The notes under the pieces: generated by a model | What the model saw: only the letters and a program-made list of their open reading frames with translations | The model's database searches: none | What the model was told of the DNA's origin: nothing | Position numbers and translations under genes: made by a program | Source: Tigriopus japonicus | Lineage: Eukaryota > Arthropoda > Copepoda > Harpacticoida > Harpacticidae | Direction: 5' to 3' | Assembly (NCBI GenBank): GCA_010645155.1 | Contig: CM021322.1 | Location: forward strand, 11,356,571-11,420,570 | Length of the DNA stretch: 64,000 bases | Shown: positions 26,102 through 37,700 of the stretch, piece by piece | How the letters are laid out: every line of letters starts with the position of its first letter | How positions within the stretch are numbered: the stretch's first letter is position 1

Positions 26102-28380
26102 TCAAGCCTCGGCCAAGTCGTCGGGCGTCGAGCTCAACGGAATCTGACGGGACAAGGCCAGCAATTTCTCATTCTGCGCCGCAATGTGCGAGCGTAAATA
26201 TCGAATGAGTTCGGCCTGCTTCTCGAGGATGTCATCGCGGTCTGGCGCTGACAAATAGGCAGCCGATCCGCCAAACAGGCTATCATCGTAGTCGGTGTTG
26301 GGCCCCAACGAAGCCGCATCATCCACGAGCAAGTGTCGCATAGCATCCGAGCTTAGAACGTCGGGCACGGGACGTTGGGCATGGAACTCACGGACATTGA
26401 TGATGTAGTTGAACCACAGACAGATGATGATCAGACACTCGAGCGTGATCAGACCTCGGAGGTAGTCTACCTTCATCATCTTGTCGGGACAATGACCGGG
26501 ATCGCAGTAGTCGTGGAGAGCCGTGACCGTGATGAGTAGCACGGCATTGCCAATGGACACCAGGTAGAACGGCGTCCGCCGAATGTTTTTCTGAAAGAAG
26601 CAACCGATAAGCTTGATGGGCAAAAAAATTGATTGCTTTTTTACGAATCATCAATAGGCTTTGGGCATGAACGGAGGTCATTTACCATAAAGTAAAACTT
26701 GGCAAATTGTTAAAAATGGCCGATTACAATCGCACTTCATTGTGCCCTGTAAGATATAGAATTCAAATAAATTTGGTTTATTTTTGAAACATCAATCTTA
26801 CAATAGACAGAAAGTTTAGCTTTTCAAGACTTCAATCAAGTTTTGATAAACTTGGAATGCGTACACAACTACAATTCATGTTGAATACAAGAATACTCGA
26901 TATAGAATGAACTCTTATATAAGAATCTTTGTTGGCTAATACAAATAATCAAGAAACGCGTTTGTGACGTTCGTTGTACAAAATAATAAAAATCAAACAG
27001 CTTCATATTAATAAAACATTGCGACGGTTGAAAAGCGTATAAACACAAAATATCAGTAATAGAATCCCAAATGTGCTCTAAAAAAGTATGGACTAGATAA
27101 ATAAAGGAAAGAAGTTCAGGAGACATCATGACCAGGGCGGCCGAAATTTTTTGATTAATTATAAAATATTTAATTTATTTATTTTGACGTTGAACACTTA
27201 TAAAATATTGGTTCTTTTTCTAGCAAAACTAAAAGAAAATACCCGTTTTTCAATTAATTATTTCAAGAATCATCATAATTGAAATGAAATGAAAAAATAT
27301 TTTGAAGTTTTGGCAAAAATCTGGTCTTTCCTAAAATACATTGCTACAATCTCCCAATTTTTCAAGAAATGAAAATATTTTCTCGTAAATAATTGGTCTG
27401 TTTGGCCTCGAAAATAACAAACGGATCTTAATCTTGAATAGAAAACCGCAGCTCCAATCAAATGGGAATGATGTAAACTCTGACTTAAATATTTCAACAA
27501 ATCTTGGGCACCACAATATTATTTGATGTGGGGATTAAATAAAAATTGTCAAGAATAACCAATTTTCACTACTCGGTATGAATTTTTAACAGCAAAGATC
27601 GGTCTACCCGCATTTCTGTCATTGCCCATTTTTTATGAAAAATTGGATTTAAAAAAATACAAAAAATCCAAATTATTTCCCCTGAAAACCTACAAAATTA
27701 AATACTTTATTTAATATTTGGGTGTGATTTGAATATTTTTTTTCAATATTTCGATGTTTTTGCCTTAAATATTAGATTATTATTTGGCCTTCACAATTAA
27801 ATATTTTCGGCCGCTCTAAATGCATGACGAACCTCTTTCCAGCTTTGCCACAACTAGTCCGTGTCAAGTTTTGACCGGAAATGTCTCGACTCTACGCTTA
27901 TCTACGCCGGTCCGTTTTTTATCTCACCGTTTGGAGGTAAAACGATATATATCCGCGCAATCGCGACTTCTTATGCTCTTTCTTGAGGAACTGATCCACA
28001 ATCAAGTGGATCACCCAATGAGCCGCGTGCGTGTACACCAAGATGGAAAAGGGTTCCAATTGGCACAACTCGAGCGGTTTCGTATCCGATTGGCGACCTT
28101 CGCACAAAATGGGCAAGAGGAAAACCAACACGATCATGATGGCATTGGCCATAATGGCCACGGCCGTGGCCGGCAACGTACTCAAACGCACAAAATGCGA
28201 GAACACCGAAGACAAATTCGGTCCCGGCTGTGAACCCGATGAGCCCGAAGGAGGCGGACCACCCGCATCCCGCCCATCCAGCCCCGCACGTTCGGCGGGA
28301 CGCGCGGGATGATCGCGCTCAGTATGATCATGATCATCGTCGGTGATTAAGAGCCGACGATCGCCGGAAGACGAGGCCAT
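26102..28380 (-). CDS. TMEM192: Transmembrane protein 192
   Basis: Two minus-strand exons, 28380-27928 and 26590-26102, join in phase 0 and give 313 residues. The donor is ACG then GTGAGA; the acceptor is CTTCTTTCAG. TMEM192 is a homodimeric multi-pass protein of late endosome and lysosome membranes. Matches to the human protein that I recognise are: RGYISFYLQT at the splice (human RGYNLIYRST), the GNAVLL helix (human GNTVLL), PVPDVL after the fourth helix (human PEPDIL), and a C-terminal coiled coil, EKQAELIRYLRSH (human EKQGDTIEYLKRH). Four hydrophobic segments lie near residues 70-92, 110-131, 158-178 and 195-215. The N-terminal tail is rich in Asp, His, Pro and Gly and carries an acidic-LL-like RRLLITDDD segment, possibly a lysosomal sorting signal. 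The 1.3 kb AT-rich intron holds a transposon-like insertion. Confidence 0.9.
27133..27818. mobile_element. Probable hAT-like MITE in the TMEM192 intron
   Basis: CAGGGCGGCCGAAA at the left is matched by TTTCGGCCGCTCTA at the right in inverted orientation, enclosing about 685 bases of very AT-rich sequence full of AAATATTTAAT-like motifs. CATGAC occurs just outside both ends, but not at identical spacing, so the target duplication is uncertain. The GC-rich tips stand out sharply against the surrounding intron. Confidence 0.5.
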
Positions 28381-31300
28381 GGCTACGGCTATCTACCCAC
28401 CCAGTTCAAGAGACCGATCGATGAATAGATCCGACTGTCTGACTGAGAGGTCAGAGAGGTCACGGGTGGGAGGGTCAAGACCGGGGAAAGGGGCGGGAGG
28501 GGAAGGCACACGCTAATTCGAGGAGATCTATCACGAAGGAGTGTGTCCGACGGATTATCACACGCCCAGAGAGTGTGGTCGGCTAACAGTTCCCGGAATC
28601 TTAGAATCGGAAGGCGGTGCGCGACGACGACGATTATCGAACTCGGTCTACGCAGAAATCCTCCCGAGACCACTTTTCTTTTCAGGTTGGCCACGATGAA
28701 CGAACAAAACAAAGCCACATTGTTGATGTGAAGGGCAAGCGAGCAAAGAGAAGCTTAGAGAGCCAAACACCCTTGGTTAAAGAAGGGAGGGGCGCAAAGT
28801 CTGAGAGAGAACTTGAGATGAAATGTATATTTGCCAGTTTGTTGCACACCTTTTAGAAGACGATTGGTTTTTAAAAATTGGATCTTCATGCAATAGAGAG
28901 TCAAAAAAGCGACCTCAAGTGGCATTTATTGGCAAGTTGAAGTAGCCCTAGCTGATTTCGGGCCGGCGCAAGAGTGCTTGAGAATTCAAAACAAGGCTTC
29001 GAGTGATTGCTGTTCATCCACTTGTTGATTTAGGGTGATGTGGTGAAAAGGTGGGTCAAATTTTGACGAATTTCCGTAAAATGGGTTGATGAAGGCTTCC
29101 AAATGTGGAGAAAGACCTTGGAGACTTTCAGTATAGACTTTCAGTTATGTGTTATGAAAATAAAGAAAGAGAGAAAAAATATTGAAATGTACTGTGCATA
29201 TCATTAAACAATAGTGAACAATCATTGGATCTGATGAAGGCTGTCAAAAGATAAAACCAAACAAAACGGAATGAAAGCAAATTAAAGGTCATAACTAGTT
29301 CTGTCTTGTTTCGGAAATGACTTTTTTACCACATTTGATACTTGAAATTTGCAATACCCCATTGTAACTTGTGACTGAGTAGGGTAATGATGCGATAAGA
29401 GTCATGAATTGGACAAGGAACAAAAGCAAAGAGCAAAAATCTGAACTCTTGAAAAGATAATTGTTTGAAATAACTTAGTTTTCACAAAATTTAAATTGAA
29501 TAGAAACTAGGCAAATGATAAAATAGAATGACTTATTGCTTGCTCGTTCATGTCCCATGCCTGTCTCATTGCAACAATTTGTAGACTTCAATATACTTTT
29601 TCTGTGCAAATTGGTACACCCATCTTGAGACTACCAAATAAGAAAGTTAGCCTTGTTCATCATGAAAGCAAATTCAAATAAGTCCTTTGTAGCCATAACT
29701 GATTTGAATGTTTTTAGGCAGTATGTAAGGATAACCTTTGCACGCACGATATGTTGCTTCATTTTTGTCGGTTTCCAACTTGTTTTTTTTACATATGAGA
29801 GGCTAATAAGTGAGCAATGATTCTTTCTTAATGCAACTTAAATAAAAAAGACAAGTTCCTGACAATAATTGCAAATATGTGCAATATTTTGTCTGAAAAT
29901 ATATATCAAGGAAATGAAGATCCTGGTGTGCAATGCCATTTTCATTACATGCTATCATGTGGTTTGAGAACAATTGAGTAGAAACAAAAAGTATTTGATA
30001 ATTAATGCAAACTTCATTTACAGTAAGAAGCAAGGCTGTTACATTCACCCTCAATGAAAATCATGTTGAAGTTGACACGTAAAATGCCTTGTTGAGATTA
30101 CTTAACAATAAAGAATGTGAACTAAGAATACTGGGGTGGAAATTAAACTAAAAGAAATGGAATAGGTGTTCCCCAACATTGGAAATTTAGCATGAAGTTT
30201 TAGCTTTGAGTAATATCAGCACCATGAAGGATGTAAACTAACTATAAAACACCAAAGAAAACCCCCCTTCCCACCATATTTTAACAATACACACACATAC
30301 ATACTAGTGATTTTTGATCTGGAAGTTACTTTTTGGGAACCACATCATTAACATAATCCGGAACTTGTTTATCATGACTATTTCTCAAACATTTAATTTC
30401 TAGGACCATTGCTCTGTTTTTGACATTAGTTACTTGTTTTAAATCAATACAAGCAATTTTAGCACTAAGCGACAACACCCACATACAGGAAGGAACAGCA
30501 TTTGAGATTTTTTGACAAGCCTCCAACGAGGGCACCTGACGAGCGGATTTTTGTAAACATGAGCTGTGGGCTTGCCAATAATCATATTTCACGCAAACTC
30601 ATATTTATTGGCATTGTATTGGCACAAATCAGTAGTCTTTGACTTGAACAATTCTTGATGAAAAAGGAGACATTTCAACCAAAACACTTTTGGTCCATCA
30701 TGAGATCCAAGCTCAGCAAATTCCAGGTGGTGTTAAAAATGTTTGTCCGCTATTTCCCAACCATTGTCCCATAAATAGTTTCAGTTTCATATGCAGCCCA
30801 TATGCAGATTCCCTGAGTGATCACATACTGCTCTTAGCAATGGTTAGAAGTATTTTTGTGCCCATCAAATCAAGCTGGATTCAAATAAATGGAGAAAAAA
30901 ACTGACCTAACTTTGCAGTGAGGAAAAAAAAGAAATTTTTAAATAGAAGGTCTATAGGAATATATTTAATAGGAAGATCTATAGGAAATAGAAGCACATA
31001 TGTTTTGAGGGCAAAGCTAGGAAGTTGACTTGCTAGTTTACTTCAGAGTGTGCTTGCCTGGATTTCTTGATAGATTTGTGGATTTTTGAATTTGACGGAC
31101 TGTTTTAATCTTGAAATTCCTGAACATCTATGATTGTTTGCTTGCCTGCTTTCAGAGTCATTGCTTCTTGATTTCAGCTACCCCACATTTCTCCCTTTTT
31201 CATTTTCTCATACTCTTTTCAACTCTGTGCCCAACAACAGGTCATGGTGCATGCAGTTTTTGACAGCAAATTTGAAGAAACACTGAATTGAAGTTTGCTC

Positions 31301-31532
31301 GGATTTCATTTGATTGGTGTTGAAGTATTCAATTGGAAATGCTTAATGACGCCGGAGAACTTCCCTCTTCCCATGCTTCCAGTCATGCTTCTCATTGATC
31401 AAACCTCATGTTAAGTCCAAATAGCGAGATGGCTTATTTAAAGTTGACTTGAAGTCAATGCCTCTAGCACACCTTGGTGCATGCTTAACATAAGAGCTTA
31501 TGACTCTTTAGTCATAGTTTTTAGATCTAGCC

Positions 31533-32645
31533 TATTTTTTGCATACTTCGGAAAGTGAAACTGCCGCTAGAGGCGCGGCAATCGCGCGACTCGTTGTAGC
31601 ACCATCTAGCGATAAAAATTCAAACTATTTGTACTTTACAAGGAGAGGAAGGGTCCTTCAGTCAGAGACGAGTTGATGTTAAGAGCCGATTCATCCAAAG
31701 ACGTTTCAAAAGGTGGGTCACCATAAGTGATGGGTTCCGAGTTGGGAGTGTTGCCACATTTTACTTGGAGATTAGGTATCTTGCTGTTTGAGAAGTTTAG
31801 CAGTGGTCAAGCTTTTTGACCCTTAAGGACCAAGATGGCAAAAGTATTGCAAAATACGAACTCAAATCCATTAGTAGTCACCATGAAGGAACAGATGGAC
31901 ACACTCTTCAAAGCTTATTTGATCATTAATTTCAGTTTGTAATTTCATGTTTTCTTTATTCTTGTGAATAGCTCACAAACCTAATGACAAGAGGGAAAAG
32001 CTTGATGATTTGAATCAAGTTCGCTTTCCTGCTTCCTCTTTGATAACTCATTTCTGTTCGTACATTCTTTCCGTTCTTTTCCATCACGTTCTATCAGATT
32101 CAACTTATTACTTAATTACTGTATAACATAGTCCAGTACCAGGATCATGGTGACTTGGGCTTTGAAGAAGCAAGTGAAAACCTGAAACAGGAATGGCAAC
32201 CAGGGAATCCTTCGAACCTCCACTTCAAATGAAGTTTAGTCATAAGGTTAAGAATTTAACACACTTTCCTTTATTCTTTATTGCTTTCCTATATTCTATT
32301 ATCATTTGTGCAAACATGTAAATTAGACCAGCCGTACAGCTGAATACACGTCTCATTTGCATACAAATATATTGCGATACAACAACTATCTCATAATCTG
32401 AAGCATAACAATAACGCACTACACACATCAATTAAATATTCGTCTTTCTAAACTATTCCCATCTTTCCAGCCCCTTTTCATGGTTGAAATTCAATTTGGG
32501 AGTCGAGCGCTAAAGACAAAACTTCGAAACACAGGTCCTTTGTGGAAATCTAGGTCGAACTTTTCCCGCTAGATGGCGCTGAAACGAGTCGCGCGATAGC
32601 CGCGCCTCTAGCGGCTATTTCACTTTCCCGAGTATGCAAAAAATA
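31533..32645. mobile_element. Inverted-repeat transposon, 1113 bp, ~79-bp TIRs
   Basis: The left end TATTTTTTGCATAC is followed by a GC-rich arm (GCCGCTAGAGGCGCGGC, CGCGCGACTCG, CCATCTAGCG). The right end carries the same sequence inverted, finishing GTATGCAAAAAATA. Across about 79 bases there are roughly eight mismatches. The flank is compatible with a TA target duplication, pointing to a Tc1/mariner-like or similar MITE, but the exact boundary is ambiguous. No transposase frame remains. Confidence 0.75.
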
Positions 32646-33487
32646 TGATAGAGACTTTGTATACATGACAATGCTCTTACAGCCAAGTTGAGCATTTATT
32701 CTACATTGTATTTGAATCAGATACTTGAACATTAGTGAGATGTTTGAAAGCAATGTACCAAATATTTTTAAAAAAAAAATTTAAGTTTTCATGTAAGTAA
32801 TGCTTTCCCGTTACTGCTTGTTGTTCAAACATTTCACTTCTCCCCTCTAAGAACTCTGTGACGGAAGTTCAAATAAGACGTCCATTCTGACGTAAAATTG
32901 GCAGAACGCTGAATCCATTTTGGTAGCACTCGACAACTTTGTTCTGAAGGGGGAAGTTTTCGGAATGTCGCAGATCAAGATTGTGCTTTCGAGTGTCGCC
33001 AATTTGGTGGAAGACTGAAACGTTATCTATAAAGCCGAAATGCAATATCTTTCTTTTGATACTGGAAAACTCCTGAAAATTAATACCCTCATCTTACAGG
33101 TTTTATTTACCTCTAGATAATACTCTTTTTTTGTGTTAGACGACAACTGCTCTGAATTTTGGGATATGACTTTGCTATCGCGCTCTTCTTCACAAATACT
33201 TTTAAACGACACTGACTTCCAGTTTGGATAGAATAAATAATGGTCATAGCACTTGTATTTTGCACAAATAATGAGCCACTTTCCACGAGTCAAAACTTTC
33301 AACTTTTAGTGATTTTTAATGAATCATTCAGTGTCAAGAATGAATGTTTAATCCTAAAGTTTTACTTTGATTGAGAACCTAATCATCGCAACCCATGCTT
33401 TTCACTTGCTTCTACTTGAATTTTATTGTTTGTTTGGAAATGTATGCAACAAACACAAGCCTTCAGTTTTTTGGGGGGTCGGTTGCG

Positions 33488-33652
33488 TTTTTTACTACCG
33501 CTACCAGGAATATGAGTCACGGTAAAGAAAAACCATGAAACGATTTAAACTATCAATTTATATACGAAATTTGGTCTACCAACGAGTTGCTGTTGGCAGA
33601 TCCGTGCAACCCTTCAATAGTGGGTTGATCAGGATCGAAATTATCGGATCAA
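33488..33652 (-). mobile_element. Second copy of the LINE 3' fragment
   Basis: On the minus strand this copy encodes the same terminal peptide seen at 17336-17584 (SANSNSLVDQ), followed by a tail ending TAGCGGTAGTAAAA. It is truncated to about 165 bases and is followed at its 5' side by unrelated sequence. Together with the copies at 17.3 kb and 61.4 kb it defines a single repeat family. Confidence 0.65.
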
Positions 33653-34712
33653 TCAACTAGGGGTGGGCGAGAAGCCGGTGTCGGTGTCACCCCTCCCTAC
33701 AAGCAACACGCCCAACTCAATCTTACCTGAATGAATGTTATGAATGGCGACCTGAAATTGTAGAAATATTTTACTAGCTATATATTTGTACACAATTTCT
33801 AATGAAAGTCGTCTTAAAATCAAGGTTTTGCTTTTTCCGGTTTCTTTTGATTGTTTTCTCATGGCCGCTTTCTTTTCCGATTGACATTGATCAACTCAAA
33901 CACTAGTGATGGGAGGCAAACAGGAGCTTGGGCAAGCGGTCCGGTACAGTACCTTGGACTTGCCGAAACTTGGGTCTACTTGGGTGCCTGTACAAGTATT
34001 TTTCCCACCTTACAGGTTTGCCAAATTTGCTAGGAATGAAGACTAAACCTTCGGCATCAGAATTTCAATTAACCAGAATGTTTAAGCGAAATAGGGCCCA
34101 TGCCCTTGTTAGGATGGATTTTTGATGAAAATACACAATTCAAAGCTTTTGTATCGAGAAATGCAAAAGCTTTTGAGAATATTTCAAAAAAAAAAAAAAA
34201 AGAGTTGGCATCTTATATTTTTTTCTAGCAACTCTGAGTGACCGAGCTTGTTCCCAAGTGTGACTGTTAAATCTCATTCTTGATTGGCCCGAAAAGTGTA
34301 TTCATGTGTGGCTTACAACGGAAACTAAAGAAAAAACATGGTGTTGCAAATGCTATCCAAATCAAAATATTTTTTGTTTCACTTCCACTGTTTATTGCTA
34401 AATTATTAAGGTCAAAAGATCATTGAAAATGCAACTTGACATTCTTTTCTTTTAAGTCACACTGCAAGCATCTGAAATCTTCTAAAAGCAACTGCCGGCA
34501 ACTGCATCTTCCAATCTTCCTTGAGCTTGGGAAGTGTATTGGTGTATTGCCCAAGTAATGCTTGTCAACAACTTGTGCTTGGGGTGTCTGTGATGACTCA
34601 TTACTTGCCCAAGTCACATCACTATCAAACACTCGAGCCACGAGAATCAAAACAAACCAACGTGAGTTTCAACATTTTGGTCGTTTGAGAGAAGGAATTT
34701 GAAGTGCGCATC

Positions 34713-37700
34713 ATGGCGGAAATCGTGCAACAGAATCTGGAGTCCATGCTCCCGGAATTGGAGCAAATCCAACGCGTGCAACTCCTTTCCGAGGTTGAAG
34801 TCAAGTCAGTCCAAGCCGGAATCCGAGCGCGTTGTCAAGACTGAATTCGCGTTACTTATTATAAAAGTCTCTCTGATTTCCAGGCAATTGATCAAGCAGC
34901 GCAAGAAGTTGGAATATCGCCTGCAGAAGCGGGAAAAACGCAAAGAGGACTTCTTGGAGTACATCCAATATGAGTTGGCCTTGATGGCCTTATTGGAAAT
35001 GCGTCGAGAAAAAACGGGCTATTTTCACAAGAAAGATGAGATTGAATACGCCATCGCCAAACGCATCAACCGCATGTTCAGGATCATTGAGCATCGATTC
35101 GGACACGATATCAAGATCTGGCTGTCGCACATTGACTTCCTTAAAAAGATGGTATTTCTTCAATTAGTCTGATGCCAATGAAAGTCCAGCCACGGGATTT
35201 AAATTGAACCTGGGCGGTTCTCATTGCAGAAATGGGACGCGGAAGTGGGTCGAATTTATCGTCGGATGCTCAAGGTGCACGTCCATGAAATTGGGTTGTG
35301 GGTGGCGGCCGCCAAATATGAAATGGAAGAGTGCGGCCGCGCCGAAAATGCTCGCCAGGTCATGTTTGAGGCCCTCAGGTTTCATCCCAAATCACACACC
35401 CTTTATCGCGAGGTAAGACATGTTTTAAGGAATGAAGGGAGGTTTTTGGGTACTCGTTAAGTTAGCTTCACCCGAGAGTTAGAGGTATCCAGGGTGGCCG
35501 GGTCCTGGAGAAGCCTCTCGGCCAATTTTGCTCTGAAATTCGCCCACTGTCGGCCACTTTGATGCCTCCGCCCACTTTCGACCACGAAATAAAATGTAAT
35601 TTCTCATCAAAAACGGACATTTTTACCCAAAACTAATAGGAAGTCATCAAATTTATAATTTTTTCAAAAACTTCCTGAAGTCTGGAAGATTATCTTTGAT
35701 TCAATTTGTCGCAAACAAAAATTTTTGGAACCTTAAAATTTGAAAATTGTGGGATCACAGTAACGCAAATTCTAAAAACCTTTTGCAATATTTAGTGCCC
35801 ATTACACATCCTTTCATGTGTATGTGAAGCCATGAATGAGGTGCTGATTTATTGGAGTTTGACAGGTCCATTTTTACCAATAAATCAGTGATTGACGAAC
35901 GGGGAAGGGCCCTTAATTGGAACCAAAATATTCTCTTGAAAGAAGGTTTAAACATAACTTCAAGTATCTAAAATGTCTAGCAATTTTTTTTTACTTAAAG
36001 TAATTCTGATTTTAAAGGATAAGAAAGCAAATAACTAATGCTCCAAATCTTAAATCAGTACAAGTGAAGGATTTTCTGAGTCAATTTCCTTTTCTTTTCT
36101 TGTTGTTTTCCTTTTCATAAGTCTATATACGCACTTACACACTTTGCTTTAGCAGGTGTCACTGAAACCAAAATTCTCGACAACTTTTTATCAAATGTAG
36201 TTTGCGTCCTTCTCTAGTTCTCACAAATTGAAACAATGAAGTTTCTTTTTGAAAGTGACAGACCATGCATAAAAAAAGGAACATGCCAAGTGTTGCCAAA
36301 TATTAGAACACAAGCATGCCATTATAATTCCATGATGGTAAACTCCATAAAAACCTTAAAATGCCGGTAACAATTGCAAAATCTTAATAGCCGTGGGATG
36401 AAAAACCCAATCCTTCAAATATAAATGTTGTAGTCAGAGGTTTTTTTGTATCGTTGTGGCATATGCCAATTTTTTAGGTGTAGAGTTCAACAGACGACGA
36501 AATCGAGACGCTTGGTGACGTTTAAATATAGTTGACAATTCTATGCTTCACTTGGGTCGGATCTAACAACCTCGGATTTTTTTCACTTTTTTTTGTGCAA
36601 TTTCCCATTTTTTACAGACCTGTTCAAGATACTTTGAAAAAGTATCTAGATAAGATAGTATTTTCTGCAAAGTATCTAGATAAAGATACCTCAAGATACT
36701 TTCTTGTTTAAGTATCTAGATAAAGATAGTTCAAGATAGCTTCCCGAAAAAAGTATCTAGATAAAGATACTTTAAGATACTTTCCCGGAAAAATATCTAG
36801 ATAAAGATACTTTAAGATACTTTCCCGGAAAAAGTATCTAGATAAAGATAATTTCCCCAAAAAGAGTATCTAGATAAAGATAAACTATCTTTTATCTAGA
36901 TAAGATTATTGAACAATGAACAGACTCAAATGAATGCATCCTCAGATTCCTCACTCAATGTGCATATTGTGTCCACTCTTAAGCTCAACATACATAGTGC
37001 ATCATCCACTTTCAATGTGCATAATGTATAAATAGTTTGACATTATGAAGAAAAGTAGCTAGAAGTATTTTATCTAGATACTTTTTGGGAGAGTGCATAA
37101 TCCTTACTAAACAATGCATAATGGATGCTTTAACACAAAAGATTGAGAGAACACATTATTTAGATAAAGATAGTTCAAGATAGCTTCCCGAAAAAAGTAT
37201 CTAGATAAAGATACTTTAAGATACTTTCCTGAAAAAAGTATCTAGATAAAGATACTTAAAGATACTTTTCCAAAAAAGTATCTAGATAAAGATGAAAGAT
37301 AAACTATCTTTTATCTTTATCTTTTATCTAGATAAGATAATTGAACAGGTCTGATTTTTTACTAATCTTTCAGTTTCTGCCCTTCGGTCCATCATTGCAC
37401 TGAACCGTTATCTGCCTAATTTTTTCGCCATGACTAACTGCTGTCTCATTACTTTTTGTGGTATGGAATCATACATACACCAGACTGAGAAATGTTTTTA
37501 TTTTTTTTTTACTCCATAAGTGAAAATGAATCGATAGAAAGGTTTTTTCAAACTTCTCGATATATACTGGATATGTAAGAACAGAAATGTGGCATAAGAT
37601 GCTAAGAAAGAGTAGCATACAGCTTAAAGGTAGCACCAAGAAGCACTGAATTTCAGTGAAATTCAGTGGTTCTTGGCAGCACATATTTTTAATTTCATTG

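Larger units (their letters stand above)
28381..34712. other. Intergenic region between TMEM192 and UTP6
   Basis: The two flanking genes are divergent, so both promoters lie within this interval. The first few hundred bases above 28380 are GC-richer and probably hold the TMEM192 5' UTR and promoter. No open frame is convincing. One frame on the minus strand (30326-30592) has no ATG and no recognised homology. A 1.1 kb inverted-repeat element and a LINE tail are listed separately. Confidence 0.5.

Noticed and set aside
30326..30592. An 88-codon minus-strand frame with five cysteines.
   Set aside because: There is no ATG (GTG follows an in-frame stop by three codons), no convincing acceptor, and no recognised family.
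33657..33680. A TAGGGGTGGGCG sequence resembling a hAT tip beside the LINE fragment.
   Set aside because: I found no inverted partner at a sensible distance and no 8-base duplication.
33903..33925. TAGTGATGGGAGGC resembling the tip of the 46.7-kb hAT family.
   Set aside because: No matching inverted end was found downstream, so it may be chance or a solitary fragment.
36615..37353. Regularly spaced repeats resembling a CRISPR or satellite array.
   Set aside because: The units are degenerate, there are no unique spacers, and the whole block is bounded by inverted tips and an 8-base target duplication, so it is a transposon.
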